Assembly: GCF_000341265.1 (NCBI RefSeq)
Contig: NZ_ANAE01000140.1
Coordinates: 21,479-62,668, forward strand
Source: Nocardiopsis prasina DSM 43845
GTDB lineage: Bacteria; Actinomycetota; Actinomycetes; Streptosporangiales; Streptosporangiaceae
DNA: 41,190 nt
Reading direction: 5' to 3'
Each line of letters begins with the position of its first letter. Positions within the stretch are counted from its first letter, which is position 1. Below the pieces are notes generated by a model that was given only the letters and a program-made list of their open reading frames with translations, ran no database searches and was not told the DNA's origin. Shown here in pieces: positions 15,294 through 23,646 of the stretch. A program made the position numbers and the translations under genes.

Positions 15294-17395
15294 TGGGCGA
15301 ACTCCGTTCCGCCGGGCCCCGGCCGGTTCCGTCCCCGGGCCCCGGCCCGCGCGGCGGGGCCGCCGGGGCCGCGGTGGTCACGGCGCTGGTCACCGCGATC
15401 TGCGCGCTGGGCCTGTGGCACCTCACGCAGGGCACCTCAGGTGTGGGGTGGTGGGACCTCGTACGGTTCCTCGCGGGAGACCGGGAGGAGGTCAGCGGGG
15501 TGCCCGTCGGCCACGTGCTGGAGGGTTCGCGGCTCCCCCGCCTGTTCGCCGGTGTGGCCGTGGGCTTCGCCCTGGGCGTGGCCGGGGCACTCCTCCAGTC
15601 CGTCACACGCAACCCGCTGGCCTCCCCCGACACGCTCGCGGTCACGGCGGGCTCCTACTTCTCGCTGACCCTGGTCGCCTCGTTCGGCCTCGCCGTGCCG
15701 CTCTGGGCGTCGGGCCTGGTGGCCTTCGGCGGCGGCCTGCTGGCGGCGGCACTCGTGCTGGCGATCGCGGGCAGCGCCGCCGGAACCGCCACCACACGGC
15801 TGGTGCTGGCGGGTTCGGCGCTGGCGATGGCCCTGGACGCGGCCACCGGGATGCTGCTGATCCTGTTCAAGGAGAACACCACCGGGCTCTTCGCCTGGGG
15901 CAGCGGATCCCTCGCCCAGCTCAACGTCGACGCGTCCCTGCGCGCGATGCCGCTCATCGTGGCGGTGCTGGTGGTGGCGCTGCTGCTGAGCCGTCGGCTG
16001 GACGTCCTCGGGCTGGGCGAGGACACCGCGTCCTCACTCGGTGTCCCCGTGCGCTCCACCCGGATCACGGCGGTGGTCTGCGCGGTGATCCTGACGGGTG
16101 CGTCGGTGACGCTCGCCGGTCCGATCGCCTTCGTCGGGCTCGGCGCCCCCGTACTGGCGCGGCTGATCGCCTCCCGCGTTCCCGCCCTGCACCGGCACCT
16201 GTTCCTGGTGACCGTCTCCGGGCTGCTCGGCGCCGCGCTGATCCTGCTCGCGGACGCGTCCCTGCGCGCGCTGATGGGCGCCGAGGGCGCCGCCTCCATT
16301 CCCACCGGCGTGCCCACGGCGCTGCTCGGCGGCCTCCTCATCGTCGTGCTGGCCCTGCGCCTGCGCGACGCGGGCCCGCTCCGCCGCCCACCGGGGGCGG
16401 GGGCCGGTCCGCGCTCCACACGGCGGTTCGTGGTGGTCCTGCTCGTGGTGGCCGCCCTGTTGGCGGCGGCCGCACTGGTCGGCGTGCTCGCTGGCAGCCT
16501 GTGGCTCCGCACAGGGGACCTCGCGCTCTGGTTCCAGGGGACCGCCCCGGACCTGGTCGGCCGGGCCCTGGACGATCGGTTTCCGCGTGTGGCCGCCGCC
16601 GTCCTCGCGGGAGCCGCGCTCGCCCTGGCCGGAAGTGTCGTCCAGGGCACCGTGCGCAACCCCCTCGCGGAGCCCGGCCTGCTGGGCATCACCGCCGGGG
16701 CGGGCCTGGGCGCGGTGATCGTCGTGACCTCCAACCCGGCCGGGGGCGTGGCCTCGCTCACCACGATGGCGGTACTGACGGGCCTGGCCACCTTCGCCCT
16801 GATCTGCGTACTCGCCTGGCGGGGCGCGCTGCGCCCGGACCGCTTCGTCCTGATCGGCATCGGGTGCGGGTACAGCCTGAGCGCCGTCACCACGTTCCTC
16901 CTGCTGCGCGCCGATCCCTGGCAGACACCGCGCATCTTCACATGGCTGTCCGGGACCACGTACGGCCGGACCCTGCCCGACGTCCTGCCCGTCGCCGTGG
17001 TCCTGCTCGTGGCGACACCGCTGGTGCTGGTGCTGAGCCGCCACCTGGACCTGCTGGCGGTGGACGAGGACACCCCGCGCGTCCTCGGCATGCGGGTGGG
17101 CCGGACCAGGCTGGCCCTGCTGACCGTCGCCGCCGTCCTGGCCGCCGTCAGTGTGGTCGCGGTGGGGGTGGTCGGCTTCGTCGGGCTCGTGGCTCCCCAT
17201 CTGGCGCGCGCCCTGGTCGGGGCCCGGCACGCACGGAGTGTGCCGGTGGCGATGGTCTCCGGTGCGCTGCTGGTCTGCGTCGCCGACACCCTGGGCCGCA
17301 CCCTCATCGCCCCCGCGCAGGTCCCGGCGGGACTCATGATCGCCCTGGTCGGCGGCCCCTACCTGATCTGGATCCTGCGCCGCTCGCGCGCATGA
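15293..17395 (+). CDS. Double-length FecCD permease (FhuB-like fusion)
   Basis: 700 residues, twice the size of one FecCD subunit. Two homologous halves of about 340 residues each carry the family marks: GSRLPRLFAGVAVGFALGVA and LLQSVTRNPLASPDTLAVT in the first, RFPRVAAAVLAGAALALAGS and VQGTVRNPLAEPGLLGITAG in the second. Both halves have the coupling loop before G-(P/V)-I/V-x-FVGL (GPIAFVGLGAPVLAR; GVVGFVGLVAPHLARALVG). One chain thus forms the whole transmembrane channel, as in FhuB. The start ATG overlaps the binding-protein stop, giving tight coupling. Several other frames through this gene are open only because of its base composition. Confidence 0.94.
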   Translation: MGELRSAGPRPVPSPGPGPRGGAAGAAVVTALVTAICALGLWHLTQGTSGVGWWDLVRFLAGDREEVSGVPVGHVLEGSRLPRLFAGVAVGFALGVAGALLQSVTRNPLASPDTLAVTAGSYFSLTLVASFGLAVPLWASGLVAFGGGLLAAALVLAIAGSAAGTATTRLVLAGSALAMALDAATGMLLILFKENTTGLFAWGSGSLAQLNVDASLRAMPLIVAVLVVALLLSRRLDVLGLGEDTASSLGVPVRSTRITAVVCAVILTGASVTLAGPIAFVGLGAPVLARLIASRVPALHRHLFLVTVSGLLGAALILLADASLRALMGAEGAASIPTGVPTALLGGLLIVVLALRLRDAGPLRRPPGAGAGPRSTRRFVVVLLVVAALLAAAALVGVLAGSLWLRTGDLALWFQGTAPDLVGRALDDRFPRVAAAVLAGAALALAGSVVQGTVRNPLAEPGLLGITAGAGLGAVIVVTSNPAGGVASLTTMAVLTGLATFALICVLAWRGALRPDRFVLIGIGCGYSLSAVTTFLLLRADPWQTPRIFTWLSGTTYGRTLPDVLPVAVVLLVATPLVLVLSRHLDLLAVDEDTPRVLGMRVGRTRLALLTVAAVLAAVSVVAVGVVGFVGLVAPHLARALVGARHARSVPVAMVSGALLVCVADTLGRTLIAPAQVPAGLMIALVGGPYLIWILRRSRA

Positions 17396-17450
17396 ACGGC
17401 GACGGCGCCCGCGTGGCGCCCGTCCGCCCCGAGAACTCACGGAGTACCGA

Positions 17451-18539
17451 ATGCACTCCCACCACGCGCGACCTCCGGTGCACCGGGTCGTCGTCCCGTT
17501 CGACCCGGCCGCGCCGCCACCGGAGCTGGTGCCGGTCGTCCCGGCCGGGGTACGTGAACGCTGGGGGGCTCCCGACCGCTCGACCCACTCCCCCGAGATC
17601 GTGGCCGTCACCGACGGGGCGTCGGGCGCCTGGACCGGGGCGGCCCTGGTGACCTCCCGGCCCGGTTCGGCGTACGCGAAGATCGTCGACGCCGTGGGGG
17701 ACGGGCCCCGCACCGTCGGGGCGGTCGTCGCGTTCGCGCGCGAGCGAGGGCTCTCCCAGGTCAAGTGGGAGGGGTGGACCGTGAGTCCCGGGCAGGCGGG
17801 CGCCCTCGGTTTCACCCCGTTGGAAAGCCCGAGCGGTCAGGTGGACGACCCCGGTCAGCCATCCTCCGGCCATGTGCGCTGGCTGGTGGACTCCGAGGTG
17901 GCCGAGCCCCCGTACTACCGGCAGACCACCAACTTCACCTGCGCGGCCGTCACCGCGCTCACCGCCGGTGTCCGGGCGGGGGCGCTGTCAGCCGGGTCCC
18001 TCGACCGCGCGGCGGAGTTGGCCCTGTGGCGTGAGGCCACCAACTTCCCCGCCTGCGAACCCGTCGGCCTGGGCCTCGCTGTCCACCGCGCGCGGCCGGA
18101 CGCGACCGTCACGGTGCGTCTCGACACCGACGCCCCCGTGTTGCTCGACTCTTACTCCGGGGACGAGCGGGAGTGGCGCGCCGTCCTCCAGCGCGGTTCC
18201 CGGGCCGACGCGGCCCGGGCCGGGCTGCCGGTCGACCCCCGCCGCCTGTCCCCGGAGGAGCTGCGCGCGACCGTCACCGGGGGCGGACAGGTCCTCCTGC
18301 TGCTCTCGCTGGCCACGATGCAGGGGTTCGACGTACCCCACTGGGTGCTCTGCCATGGCGCCGTGCCGGGGGCCGTGGTGGTCGAGGACCCCTGGACCAA
18401 CGCCGCCACGGGCGACACCTGGGTGGACGCGCACCTGCTGCCCGTCCCCGACGCCTCTCTCGACGCGATGTCCACGATGGGTCCGGACGGCTACCGGGGC
18501 GCGGTGGCCCTCGGCCACGCCACCGGCCCCGGGACCTGA
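17451..18539 (+). CDS. C39-like peptidase family protein (iron-locus associated)
   Basis: 362 residues, no signal peptide. Residues 1-130 look like a degenerate GNAT-type domain. From about 155 a papain-like C39 domain begins: YRQTTNFTCAAVTALTAG holds candidate Cys164; VPHWVLCHGAVPGAVVVEDP holds His297 and Asp313. This is the catalytic Cys-His-Asp order of the Peptidase_C39_2/DUF3335-type family. The position after the permease, 55 nt downstream with ACGGAG before the ATG, suggests it belongs to the iron-uptake operon. A role in hydrolysing a peptide siderophore inside the cell is possible but is only inferred from context. Confidence 0.8.
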   Translation: MHSHHARPPVHRVVVPFDPAAPPPELVPVVPAGVRERWGAPDRSTHSPEIVAVTDGASGAWTGAALVTSRPGSAYAKIVDAVGDGPRTVGAVVAFARERGLSQVKWEGWTVSPGQAGALGFTPLESPSGQVDDPGQPSSGHVRWLVDSEVAEPPYYRQTTNFTCAAVTALTAGVRAGALSAGSLDRAAELALWREATNFPACEPVGLGLAVHRARPDATVTVRLDTDAPVLLDSYSGDEREWRAVLQRGSRADAARAGLPVDPRRLSPEELRATVTGGGQVLLLLSLATMQGFDVPHWVLCHGAVPGAVVVEDPWTNAATGDTWVDAHLLPVPDASLDAMSTMGPDGYRGAVALGHATGPGT

Positions 18540-18648
18540 CCAGGCTCCACCACCTCGCACGGGGAAATGCAGTGGACGGACCCTGGGGCCGGGGAGTGGG
18601 ATGGGGGTACCGCCTCACGAGCAGACGAAGAGAAGGACGTGGCCCCTG

Positions 18649-19554
18649 ATGACCGAGACCGCCCCACCCGGGTGCCCCGAGATCGACACCCGTCTGGTCC
18701 GGCGGCTCGTGGACGACCGGTTCCCCCGGTGGGCCGGGCTGCCGCTGCGGCCGGTCCGCCCCGGCGGCCTCGACCACGTGATCCACCGGCTGGGCGAGGA
18801 CCTGTCCGTCCGGCTCCCCCGCCACGCGGACGCGGCCGGGCAGGCGGACAAGGAGTCACTGTGGCTGCCGCGCCTGGCCCCGCACCTCCCGCTGGCCGTG
18901 CCGGAACCCGTGGCCGTGGGCGAACCGGGGTTCGGGTACCCGTGGCCCTGGGCGGTGTCGCGCTGGCTGCCGGGTGAGACGGCGACGGTCGAGGCGCTCG
19001 CGGACAGCGCCGTCTGCGCCCGACGGCTCGCCCGCTTCCTGGCCGCCCTCCAGCGGAGCACACCACGCGACGTCCCGGAACGCCTGGCGGGTGAACCACT
19101 CGCGCTTCGCGACCCGGACACCCGGTCCTCCATCGCCATGGTCGCCGACACCTTCGACGCACGGGCCCTGGCCTCGCTCTGGGAGTCCGCGCTCGACGCC
19201 CCCGCGTGGAACCGGCCACCGGTCTGGTTCCACGGCGACTTCCACACCCGCAACCTGCTGACCACCGGTGGTGAGGTGAGCGCGGTGATCGACTTCGGCA
19301 GTCTGGGCCTGGGCGACCCCGCACGCGACCTCATGATGGCCTTCACCCTGATGTCCCCGGCCACCCGGGCGGAGTTTCGCGCGGAACTCGGAACGGAGCT
19401 CGGGTTGGGTCCCGGGGAGGATGACGCGCTGTGGGCGCGCGGCCGGGGCTGGGCCCTGGCCACCGGTCTGATCGCGCACGTCGTCCACGCCGCCGCGCAC
19501 CCGGACATCGCCGCGCAGACCACCCGTCAGATCGAACAGGCCCTCCTCGGCTAG
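18649..19554 (+). CDS. Aminoglycoside/macrolide phosphotransferase-family kinase
   Basis: 301 residues. The APH fold is marked by the Brenner motif WFHGDFHTRNLL with catalytic Asp197 and Asn202, and by the metal-binding IDFGSLGLGDPARDL with Asp215. The N-lobe (GGLDHVIHRLGEDLSVRLPR) replaces the Gly-rich loop. Family members phosphorylate antibiotics or small metabolites with ATP or GTP. The ATG at 18649 follows GAAGGA (18632-18637) with an 11-nt spacer. It is the last gene of the iron-locus block, 109 nt behind the C39-like gene, and may be cotranscribed. Whether it gives resistance cannot be judged. Confidence 0.88.
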   Translation: MTETAPPGCPEIDTRLVRRLVDDRFPRWAGLPLRPVRPGGLDHVIHRLGEDLSVRLPRHADAAGQADKESLWLPRLAPHLPLAVPEPVAVGEPGFGYPWPWAVSRWLPGETATVEALADSAVCARRLARFLAALQRSTPRDVPERLAGEPLALRDPDTRSSIAMVADTFDARALASLWESALDAPAWNRPPVWFHGDFHTRNLLTTGGEVSAVIDFGSLGLGDPARDLMMAFTLMSPATRAEFRAELGTELGLGPGEDDALWARGRGWALATGLIAHVVHAAAHPDIAAQTTRQIEQALLG

Positions 19555-19901
19555 GTGCACCGACCGCCCGACTGCACGACCGCCCGAACGCGCGGACGCC
19601 CGGCGACGGGGCGGAGCGGACCGGTGGTGGTGCCGGTCACCGGCGATCCGAAGGGTTCCCCAACGCGGGCCGAACACCGGCCGAACTCACTGGCGGGCCC
19701 CTCCAGGCCATGGGGGCGAGTTCGCCAGCGGCCTGCCTGGTCAGCGCAATGACGCCCGTTTTTCACCTTGATGTCCGAACCCGCCCGGCGTGAGTCCACA
19801 GACCGCAGACCCCCTGGGGCAAGAGATTTGGGAGTGACGCAAGATGTAAAAAGTACCCAAAGTTTCATTAGACTGGGCGCTTCGTCGCCTCCCAGAACAG
19901 G
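19555..19901. other. 347-bp intergenic region with P450 promoter
   Basis: No credible gene on either strand. The right third turns AT-richer (19790-19880). A -10 box TAGACT (19869-19874) lies 27 nt before the P450 ATG; no good -35 is visible. Notably, no cvnA-D conservon genes precede the P450 pair. Confidence 0.5.
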
Positions 19902-21239
19902 ATGCCCGTGGCCCCCCGATGCCCGTACGCCGAGCTGCACTCCGCTGAATTCACCGCCGACCCGCACGCGGTCAACCGGCGCATGGTCAAGGAACACGGC
20001 CCCGTGTTCCCCGCCGAGATCTTCCCCGGGATCAAGGCCTGGGTCGTCGCCGACTACGCACTGATCACCGCGTGGTGCCGGGACACCCGCACCTTCCGCC
20101 GCGACTCACGCCTGTGGCTCGACTGGCGTGAGGGCCGCATCCCCGACGACGCCCCGGTCGTGGCGATGATGATGCACCGGCCCAACCTCCTGTACTCCGA
20201 CGGCGACGAGCACGCCCGCCTCAAGCGCTCGGTGATCGACTCCCTGGGCCGCGTCCCGGAGAGCCGGATCGGGGACATCACCCGCCAGCACGCCGACATC
20301 CTCATCGACGCCTTCTGCCAACGCGGTGAGGCCGAGCTCGTCTCCGAGTACGCCCGCCTGCTTCCGCTCCTGGTCCTGTGCGAGATCTTCGGCTTCTCCC
20401 GCGACGTCGGTGAGCGCGTGCTGAACTCCCTCAGCGCCCTGTGGGACGGCATCGACGTCGTCAAGTCCAACGGCGAGTACGAGCGGGCGCTGTCCGACGC
20501 GATCTCCGCCAAGCACGCCCAGCCCGGCGAGGACGTCACCTCCTGGCTTCTCCAGCACCGGTCCGGACTCAGCGACGAGGAGCTCCTGCACCAGCTCGTG
20601 GTGACGATCGGGGCCGGGGCCGAACCCACCGCGAACCTCATCTCCGGGACCACCCACACCCTCCTCGCGGACGACGAGGTCCGGCAGGCCTTCCGAGGTG
20701 CCCGCGTGGGGATCGGCGAGGCGATCGACCAGCTGCTCTGGATCGACCCCCCGGTCAACAACTACCCCGTCCTGTACCCGGTGAAGGACGTGCGGGTCAG
20801 CACGGGCACGGTGATCCGGGCCGGTGAGCCGATCCTGCTCGGGTACGCGGCCGCGCACGCGACCATGGCCGGAGAGGGCCCGGACATCGAGTCGGGCAAC
20901 CGCGCACACCTCGCGTTCGGGGTCGGACCTCACCGATGCCCGGCACAGGGGTTCGCGTACGCTATCGCGCAGGTCGGAGTCGAGACCCTCACCAAGCGTC
21001 TGCCCGACCTACGGACGAACAAGGAGGACGTCCACCGACGACCCGCCCCGTTCGCCCTGGCTCTCTCCCAGCTGCCGGTAACGTTCACCCCCGTCTCTTC
21101 GAAGGGCACGACACCTCCATGGCAACAGACATCCCCGTCCTCCACCCCTACGACCTCCACCGACAGACCACAGAACTCCGCTCCCGAGGCCCCGTCGTCG
21201 AAGTTGAGATCGTTGGTGGCGTGGTTGTTCGGGCGCTGA
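19902..21239 (+). CDS. CYP157-like cytochrome P450 lacking the ExxR motif
   Basis: 445 residues. The heme loop LAFGVGPHRCPAQG is intact with ligand Cys346. The K-helix motif that should read E-x-x-R is Q277-L-L-W280 (DQLLWIDPPVNNYP), and the I-helix has GAGAEPTANLI with Pro in place of the second acid/alcohol residue. These are hallmarks of the CYP157 family, known from Streptomyces to have EQSLW in place of ExxR and to pair with CYP154. Residues after about 398 (SSKGTTPP...LVAWLFGR) are a Thr/Ser/Pro-rich extension that reads over the start of the next gene by 121 nt, in another frame. The ATG at 19902 has only a weak ribosome site (CAGG). It may work with, or modulate, the partner P450. Confidence 0.88.
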   Translation: MPVAPRCPYAELHSAEFTADPHAVNRRMVKEHGPVFPAEIFPGIKAWVVADYALITAWCRDTRTFRRDSRLWLDWREGRIPDDAPVVAMMMHRPNLLYSDGDEHARLKRSVIDSLGRVPESRIGDITRQHADILIDAFCQRGEAELVSEYARLLPLLVLCEIFGFSRDVGERVLNSLSALWDGIDVVKSNGEYERALSDAISAKHAQPGEDVTSWLLQHRSGLSDEELLHQLVVTIGAGAEPTANLISGTTHTLLADDEVRQAFRGARVGIGEAIDQLLWIDPPVNNYPVLYPVKDVRVSTGTVIRAGEPILLGYAAAHATMAGEGPDIESGNRAHLAFGVGPHRCPAQGFAYAIAQVGVETLTKRLPDLRTNKEDVHRRPAPFALALSQLPVTFTPVSSKGTTPPWQQTSPSSTPTTSTDRPQNSAPEAPSSKLRSLVAWLFGR

Positions 21240-22321
21240 CCGGACACGATGTGCTCATGGAGGCGCTCTCCCACCCCGGCGTACGCAAGGAGGCGCGTCA
21301 CTGGCGTCCCTGGGCCGAGGGCGAGATCCCCATGGACTGGCCGCTCATCTCCTGGGTGGCCCCGGACAACATGCTCACGGCGGACGGGGACAGGCACCGG
21401 CGACTGCGCGCCCTGGTGTCCCAGGCGTTCACCCCGCGCCGGGTCGAGGCGCTGCGTCCCCGCGTCGAGGCGATCACCGCGCGACTGCTCGACGCCGTCG
21501 AGGCCGCCGGGCCGGGTCCGGTCGACCTCCGGGCGGGCCTGGCTCTGCCCCTGCCGATGACGGTGATCTCCGAGCTGTTCGGTGTCGGCGAGGAGCACCG
21601 CGACACCCTGCACACGCTGATCCACCGGGTCTTCGACGCGACCATCACCCCCGAGGTGGCCGCCCAGACCAACGCGGACCTCCAGAGCTTCCTGGGCGAG
21701 TTGGCCGCAGAGAAGGCCAGGAACCCGGCTGACGACATGACCAGTGCCCTGCTCGACGCGCGCGCCGAGGGCGACGAGCGGCTGTCGCAGAGCGAACTCG
21801 TGTGGACCCTGATCCTCATGATCGGCGCGGGCTACGAGACCACGATGAACCTCATCGGCAACGCGGTCCACGCCCTGCTCACCCACCCGGACCAGCTCGC
21901 CCTGATCCGGAGCGGCGAGGCGTCCTGGGCCGACGCCGTGGAGGAGACCCTGCGCTGGGACGCCAGCGTCCAGTACATGCCCCTGCGCTACACGGCCGAG
22001 GAGGTCACCCTGGGCGGGGTGAGCGTGCCCAAGGGCGAGGCCCTGCTGATGGGCTTCGGTGCCGCCGGCCGCGACCCGGCCCAGCACGGAGGGGACGCGG
22101 ACGTCTTCGACCTGCGCCGCGCCCAGAACTCGCACCTGGCCTTCTCGCACGGCCCGCACTTCTGCCTCGGCGCCGGGCTGGCCCGACTGGAGGGGGTCAC
22201 GGCGCTGGAGCAGCTGTTCACGCGGTTCCCGAACCTCCGCCTGGCCGAGGGCGAGGAGTTCCCCGAGACGGCCTCCATCGTCTCCAGCGGTCTCGACCGC
22301 CTGCCCGTCGTCCTGGGCTGA
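21119..22321 (+). CDS. CYP154-like cytochrome P450
   Basis: 400 residues with a complete P450 set: I-helix oxygen-activation motif AGYETT (237-242), K-helix E276-T-L-R279, and heme loop FSHGPHFCLGAG with Cys349. The start MATDIPVLHPYDLHRQTTEL and WVAPDNMLTADGDRHRRLR are typical of CYP154, a family of steroid, macrolactone or flavonoid hydroxylases. Redox partners are not in the window. The ATG at 21119 is preceded by GAAGGG (21101-21106) and lies inside the upstream P450 gene, so translation is probably coupled. A very strong terminator follows. Confidence 0.93.
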   Translation: MATDIPVLHPYDLHRQTTELRSRGPVVEVEIVGGVVVRALTGHDVLMEALSHPGVRKEARHWRPWAEGEIPMDWPLISWVAPDNMLTADGDRHRRLRALVSQAFTPRRVEALRPRVEAITARLLDAVEAAGPGPVDLRAGLALPLPMTVISELFGVGEEHRDTLHTLIHRVFDATITPEVAAQTNADLQSFLGELAAEKARNPADDMTSALLDARAEGDERLSQSELVWTLILMIGAGYETTMNLIGNAVHALLTHPDQLALIRSGEASWADAVEETLRWDASVQYMPLRYTAEEVTLGGVSVPKGEALLMGFGAAGRDPAQHGGDADVFDLRRAQNSHLAFSHGPHFCLGAGLARLEGVTALEQLFTRFPNLRLAEGEEFPETASIVSSGLDRLPVVLG

Positions 22322-22334
22322 CCCCGACTCCCCA

Positions 22335-22374
22335 CGGAGCCCCGCGAGCCGCACGGTCGGCTCGCGGGGCTCCG
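22335..22374 (+). terminator. Strong rho-independent-type hairpin after the P450 pair
   Basis: A perfect 17-bp stem: CGGAGCCCCGCGAGCCG (22335-22351), 6-nt loop, CGGCTCGCGGGGCTCCG (22358-22374), 14 nt after the P450 stop. There is no T-run, as usual in GC-rich actinobacteria. Confidence 0.85.
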
Positions 22375-22404
22375 TCGTCCCCGAGATCCTTTACCTCAGC
22401 CTCC

Positions 22405-22431
22405 ACTTATATAAGCCAAGGTTGATATACT
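22405..22431 (+). promoter_or_regulatory. Promoter/operator of the ArsR-SRPBCC pair
   Basis: TATACT (22426-22431) lies 6 nt before the ATG, implying a leaderless mRNA. The AT-rich stretch contains TTATATAA (22407-22414) and a TATAT ... ATATA inverted repeat spanning about 22408-22429, a plausible autoregulatory ArsR site. Confidence 0.5.
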
Positions 22432-22437
22432 CTGGTC

Positions 22438-22773
22438 ATGCATGCCTTCGACGTTCTCGGTGACCCGGTCAGACGGCGGCTCCTCGAACTGCTCTCCGAC
22501 GGGGAGCTCAGCTCCGGCGAACTCACCACGGTGGTCCGCGAGGAGTTCGGGATCAGCCAGCCCGCCGTCTCCCAGCACCTGCGGGTGCTGAGGGACCACG
22601 GCTTCGCGACCGTGCGCGCCGAAGGGGCCCGGCGGCTGTACTCCTTCGACGCCGAGGCGCTGCGCCCCGTGGACGACTGGCTGGATCCGTTCCGCCGGTT
22701 CTGGGCGCCGCGGCTGGCCGCCCTGGAGACCGAGATCGCCCGGGGAAAGCGACAACGACGCACCCAGGAGTGA
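22438..22773 (+). CDS. ArsR-family winged-helix regulator
   Basis: 111 residues, a single winged helix: HAFDVLGDPVRRRLLELLSD, recognition helix ISQPAVSQHLRVLRDHGFAT, wing VRAEGARRLYSF. No metal-binding Cys pair is present, so it belongs to the non-metal ArsR group that is usually encoded next to an AHSA1/SRPBCC gene, as here. The predicted -10 box ends 6 nt before the ATG and no ribosome site is visible, so translation is probably leaderless. The stop overlaps or abuts the start of the SRPBCC gene (CAGGAGTGACCATG), so both are cotranslated. Most likely an autorepressor. Confidence 0.9.
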   Translation: MHAFDVLGDPVRRRLLELLSDGELSSGELTTVVREEFGISQPAVSQHLRVLRDHGFATVRAEGARRLYSFDAEALRPVDDWLDPFRRFWAPRLAALETEIARGKRQRRTQE

Positions 22774-22775
22774 CC

Positions 22776-23438
22776 ATGAGCGAGCGCGACCCCGTCGACG
22801 TGGACGGGCAGATCGAAGCCGTCTCCCGAGCGTTGGAGACCGGGGAACGTGACGGACGCCGGACGTTGGTGTCGTCCATCAGCCAGCGCTACTCCACCAC
22901 GGTCGAGGACCTGTGGGAGGCCTGCACCTCCGCCGAACGGCTCCCCCGCTGGTTCGCCCCCGTCTCGGGCGACCTGCGACCGGGCGGCCGATACCAGGTG
23001 GAGGGCAACGCGAACGGCACCGTCGAGACCTGTGAGGCACCCCGTTCCTTCAGCGCCACCTGGGAGTACGGCGGGGACGTCAGCTGGATCGCGGTCCGGG
23101 TGGACCCGGACGGCGACGGCGCGCGGCTGACCCTCGAACACACCGCGGACGCGGACTCGGTGGCTCAGTTCTGGGAGCAGTTCGGCCCGGGCGCCACCGG
23201 TGTGGGCTGGGACCTGGCCCTGCTCGGGCTGGCCCAGCACCTGCACGCGGGCGCGCTCACGCCTCAGGAGGCGGAGGGCTGGGAGCGCACCGACGAGGGC
23301 CGCCGATTCATCACGGCGAGCAGCGCGCAGTGGGCCGAGGCCGGCGTGGCTTCCGGGGAATCGCGTCCCCAGGCCGAGGCGGCCCGGGACCGGACCACCG
23401 CCTTCTTCCTCGGAGAGGAACCGCCGAGCCGGGACTGA
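22776..23438 (+). CDS. SRPBCC / AHSA1-domain protein
   Basis: 220 residues. The AHSA1-type fold is recognised from YSTTVEDLWEACTSAERLPR, then WFAPVSGDLRPGGRYQVEG, ATWEYGGDVSWIAVRV and LTLEHTAD, followed by a C-terminal helix (GWDLALLGLAQHL). This hydrophobic-pocket fold binds lipids or aromatic ligands; the function of these ArsR-linked members is largely unknown. The ATG at 22776 is 6 nt behind CAGGAG; a GTG at 22770 overlapping the ArsR stop is the alternative. Transcription probably ends at the hairpin directly downstream. Confidence 0.88.
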   Translation: MSERDPVDVDGQIEAVSRALETGERDGRRTLVSSISQRYSTTVEDLWEACTSAERLPRWFAPVSGDLRPGGRYQVEGNANGTVETCEAPRSFSATWEYGGDVSWIAVRVDPDGDGARLTLEHTADADSVAQFWEQFGPGATGVGWDLALLGLAQHLHAGALTPQEAEGWERTDEGRRFITASSAQWAEAGVASGESRPQAEAARDRTTAFFLGEEPPSRD

Positions 23439-23450
23439 ACGGTGCGGAGG

Positions 23451-23484
23451 GAGGCCGCCACGACGCCGTTGTCGTGGCGGTCTC
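23451..23484 (+). terminator. Hairpin terminator of the ArsR-SRPBCC operon
   Basis: GAGGCCGCCACGAC (23451-23464), 6-nt loop, GTCGTGGCGGTCTC (23471-23484): 14 pairs with one G-U. It begins 13 nt after the stop codon. Confidence 0.75.
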
Positions 23485-23646
23485 CTCGCACAGGAGCCTG
23501 TCACCGGTCACCCCACCGGATCAACCCATGTCCCCGGCTCGGCGTGTTCGACGCGCCGCCGGCATGGCGGCCGCCTACCCCGGATCGTCGGACCCCGGTG
23601 GTACAAAACCCGGGACAGCCAACGCCCCAGCAGCGAGGTAGCCACC

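Noticed and set aside
15094..17652. 852-codon plus-strand open frame
   Set aside because: Arg/Pro/Gly-rich alternative frame of the fused permease gene; the permease frame has the membrane helices and FecCD motifs.
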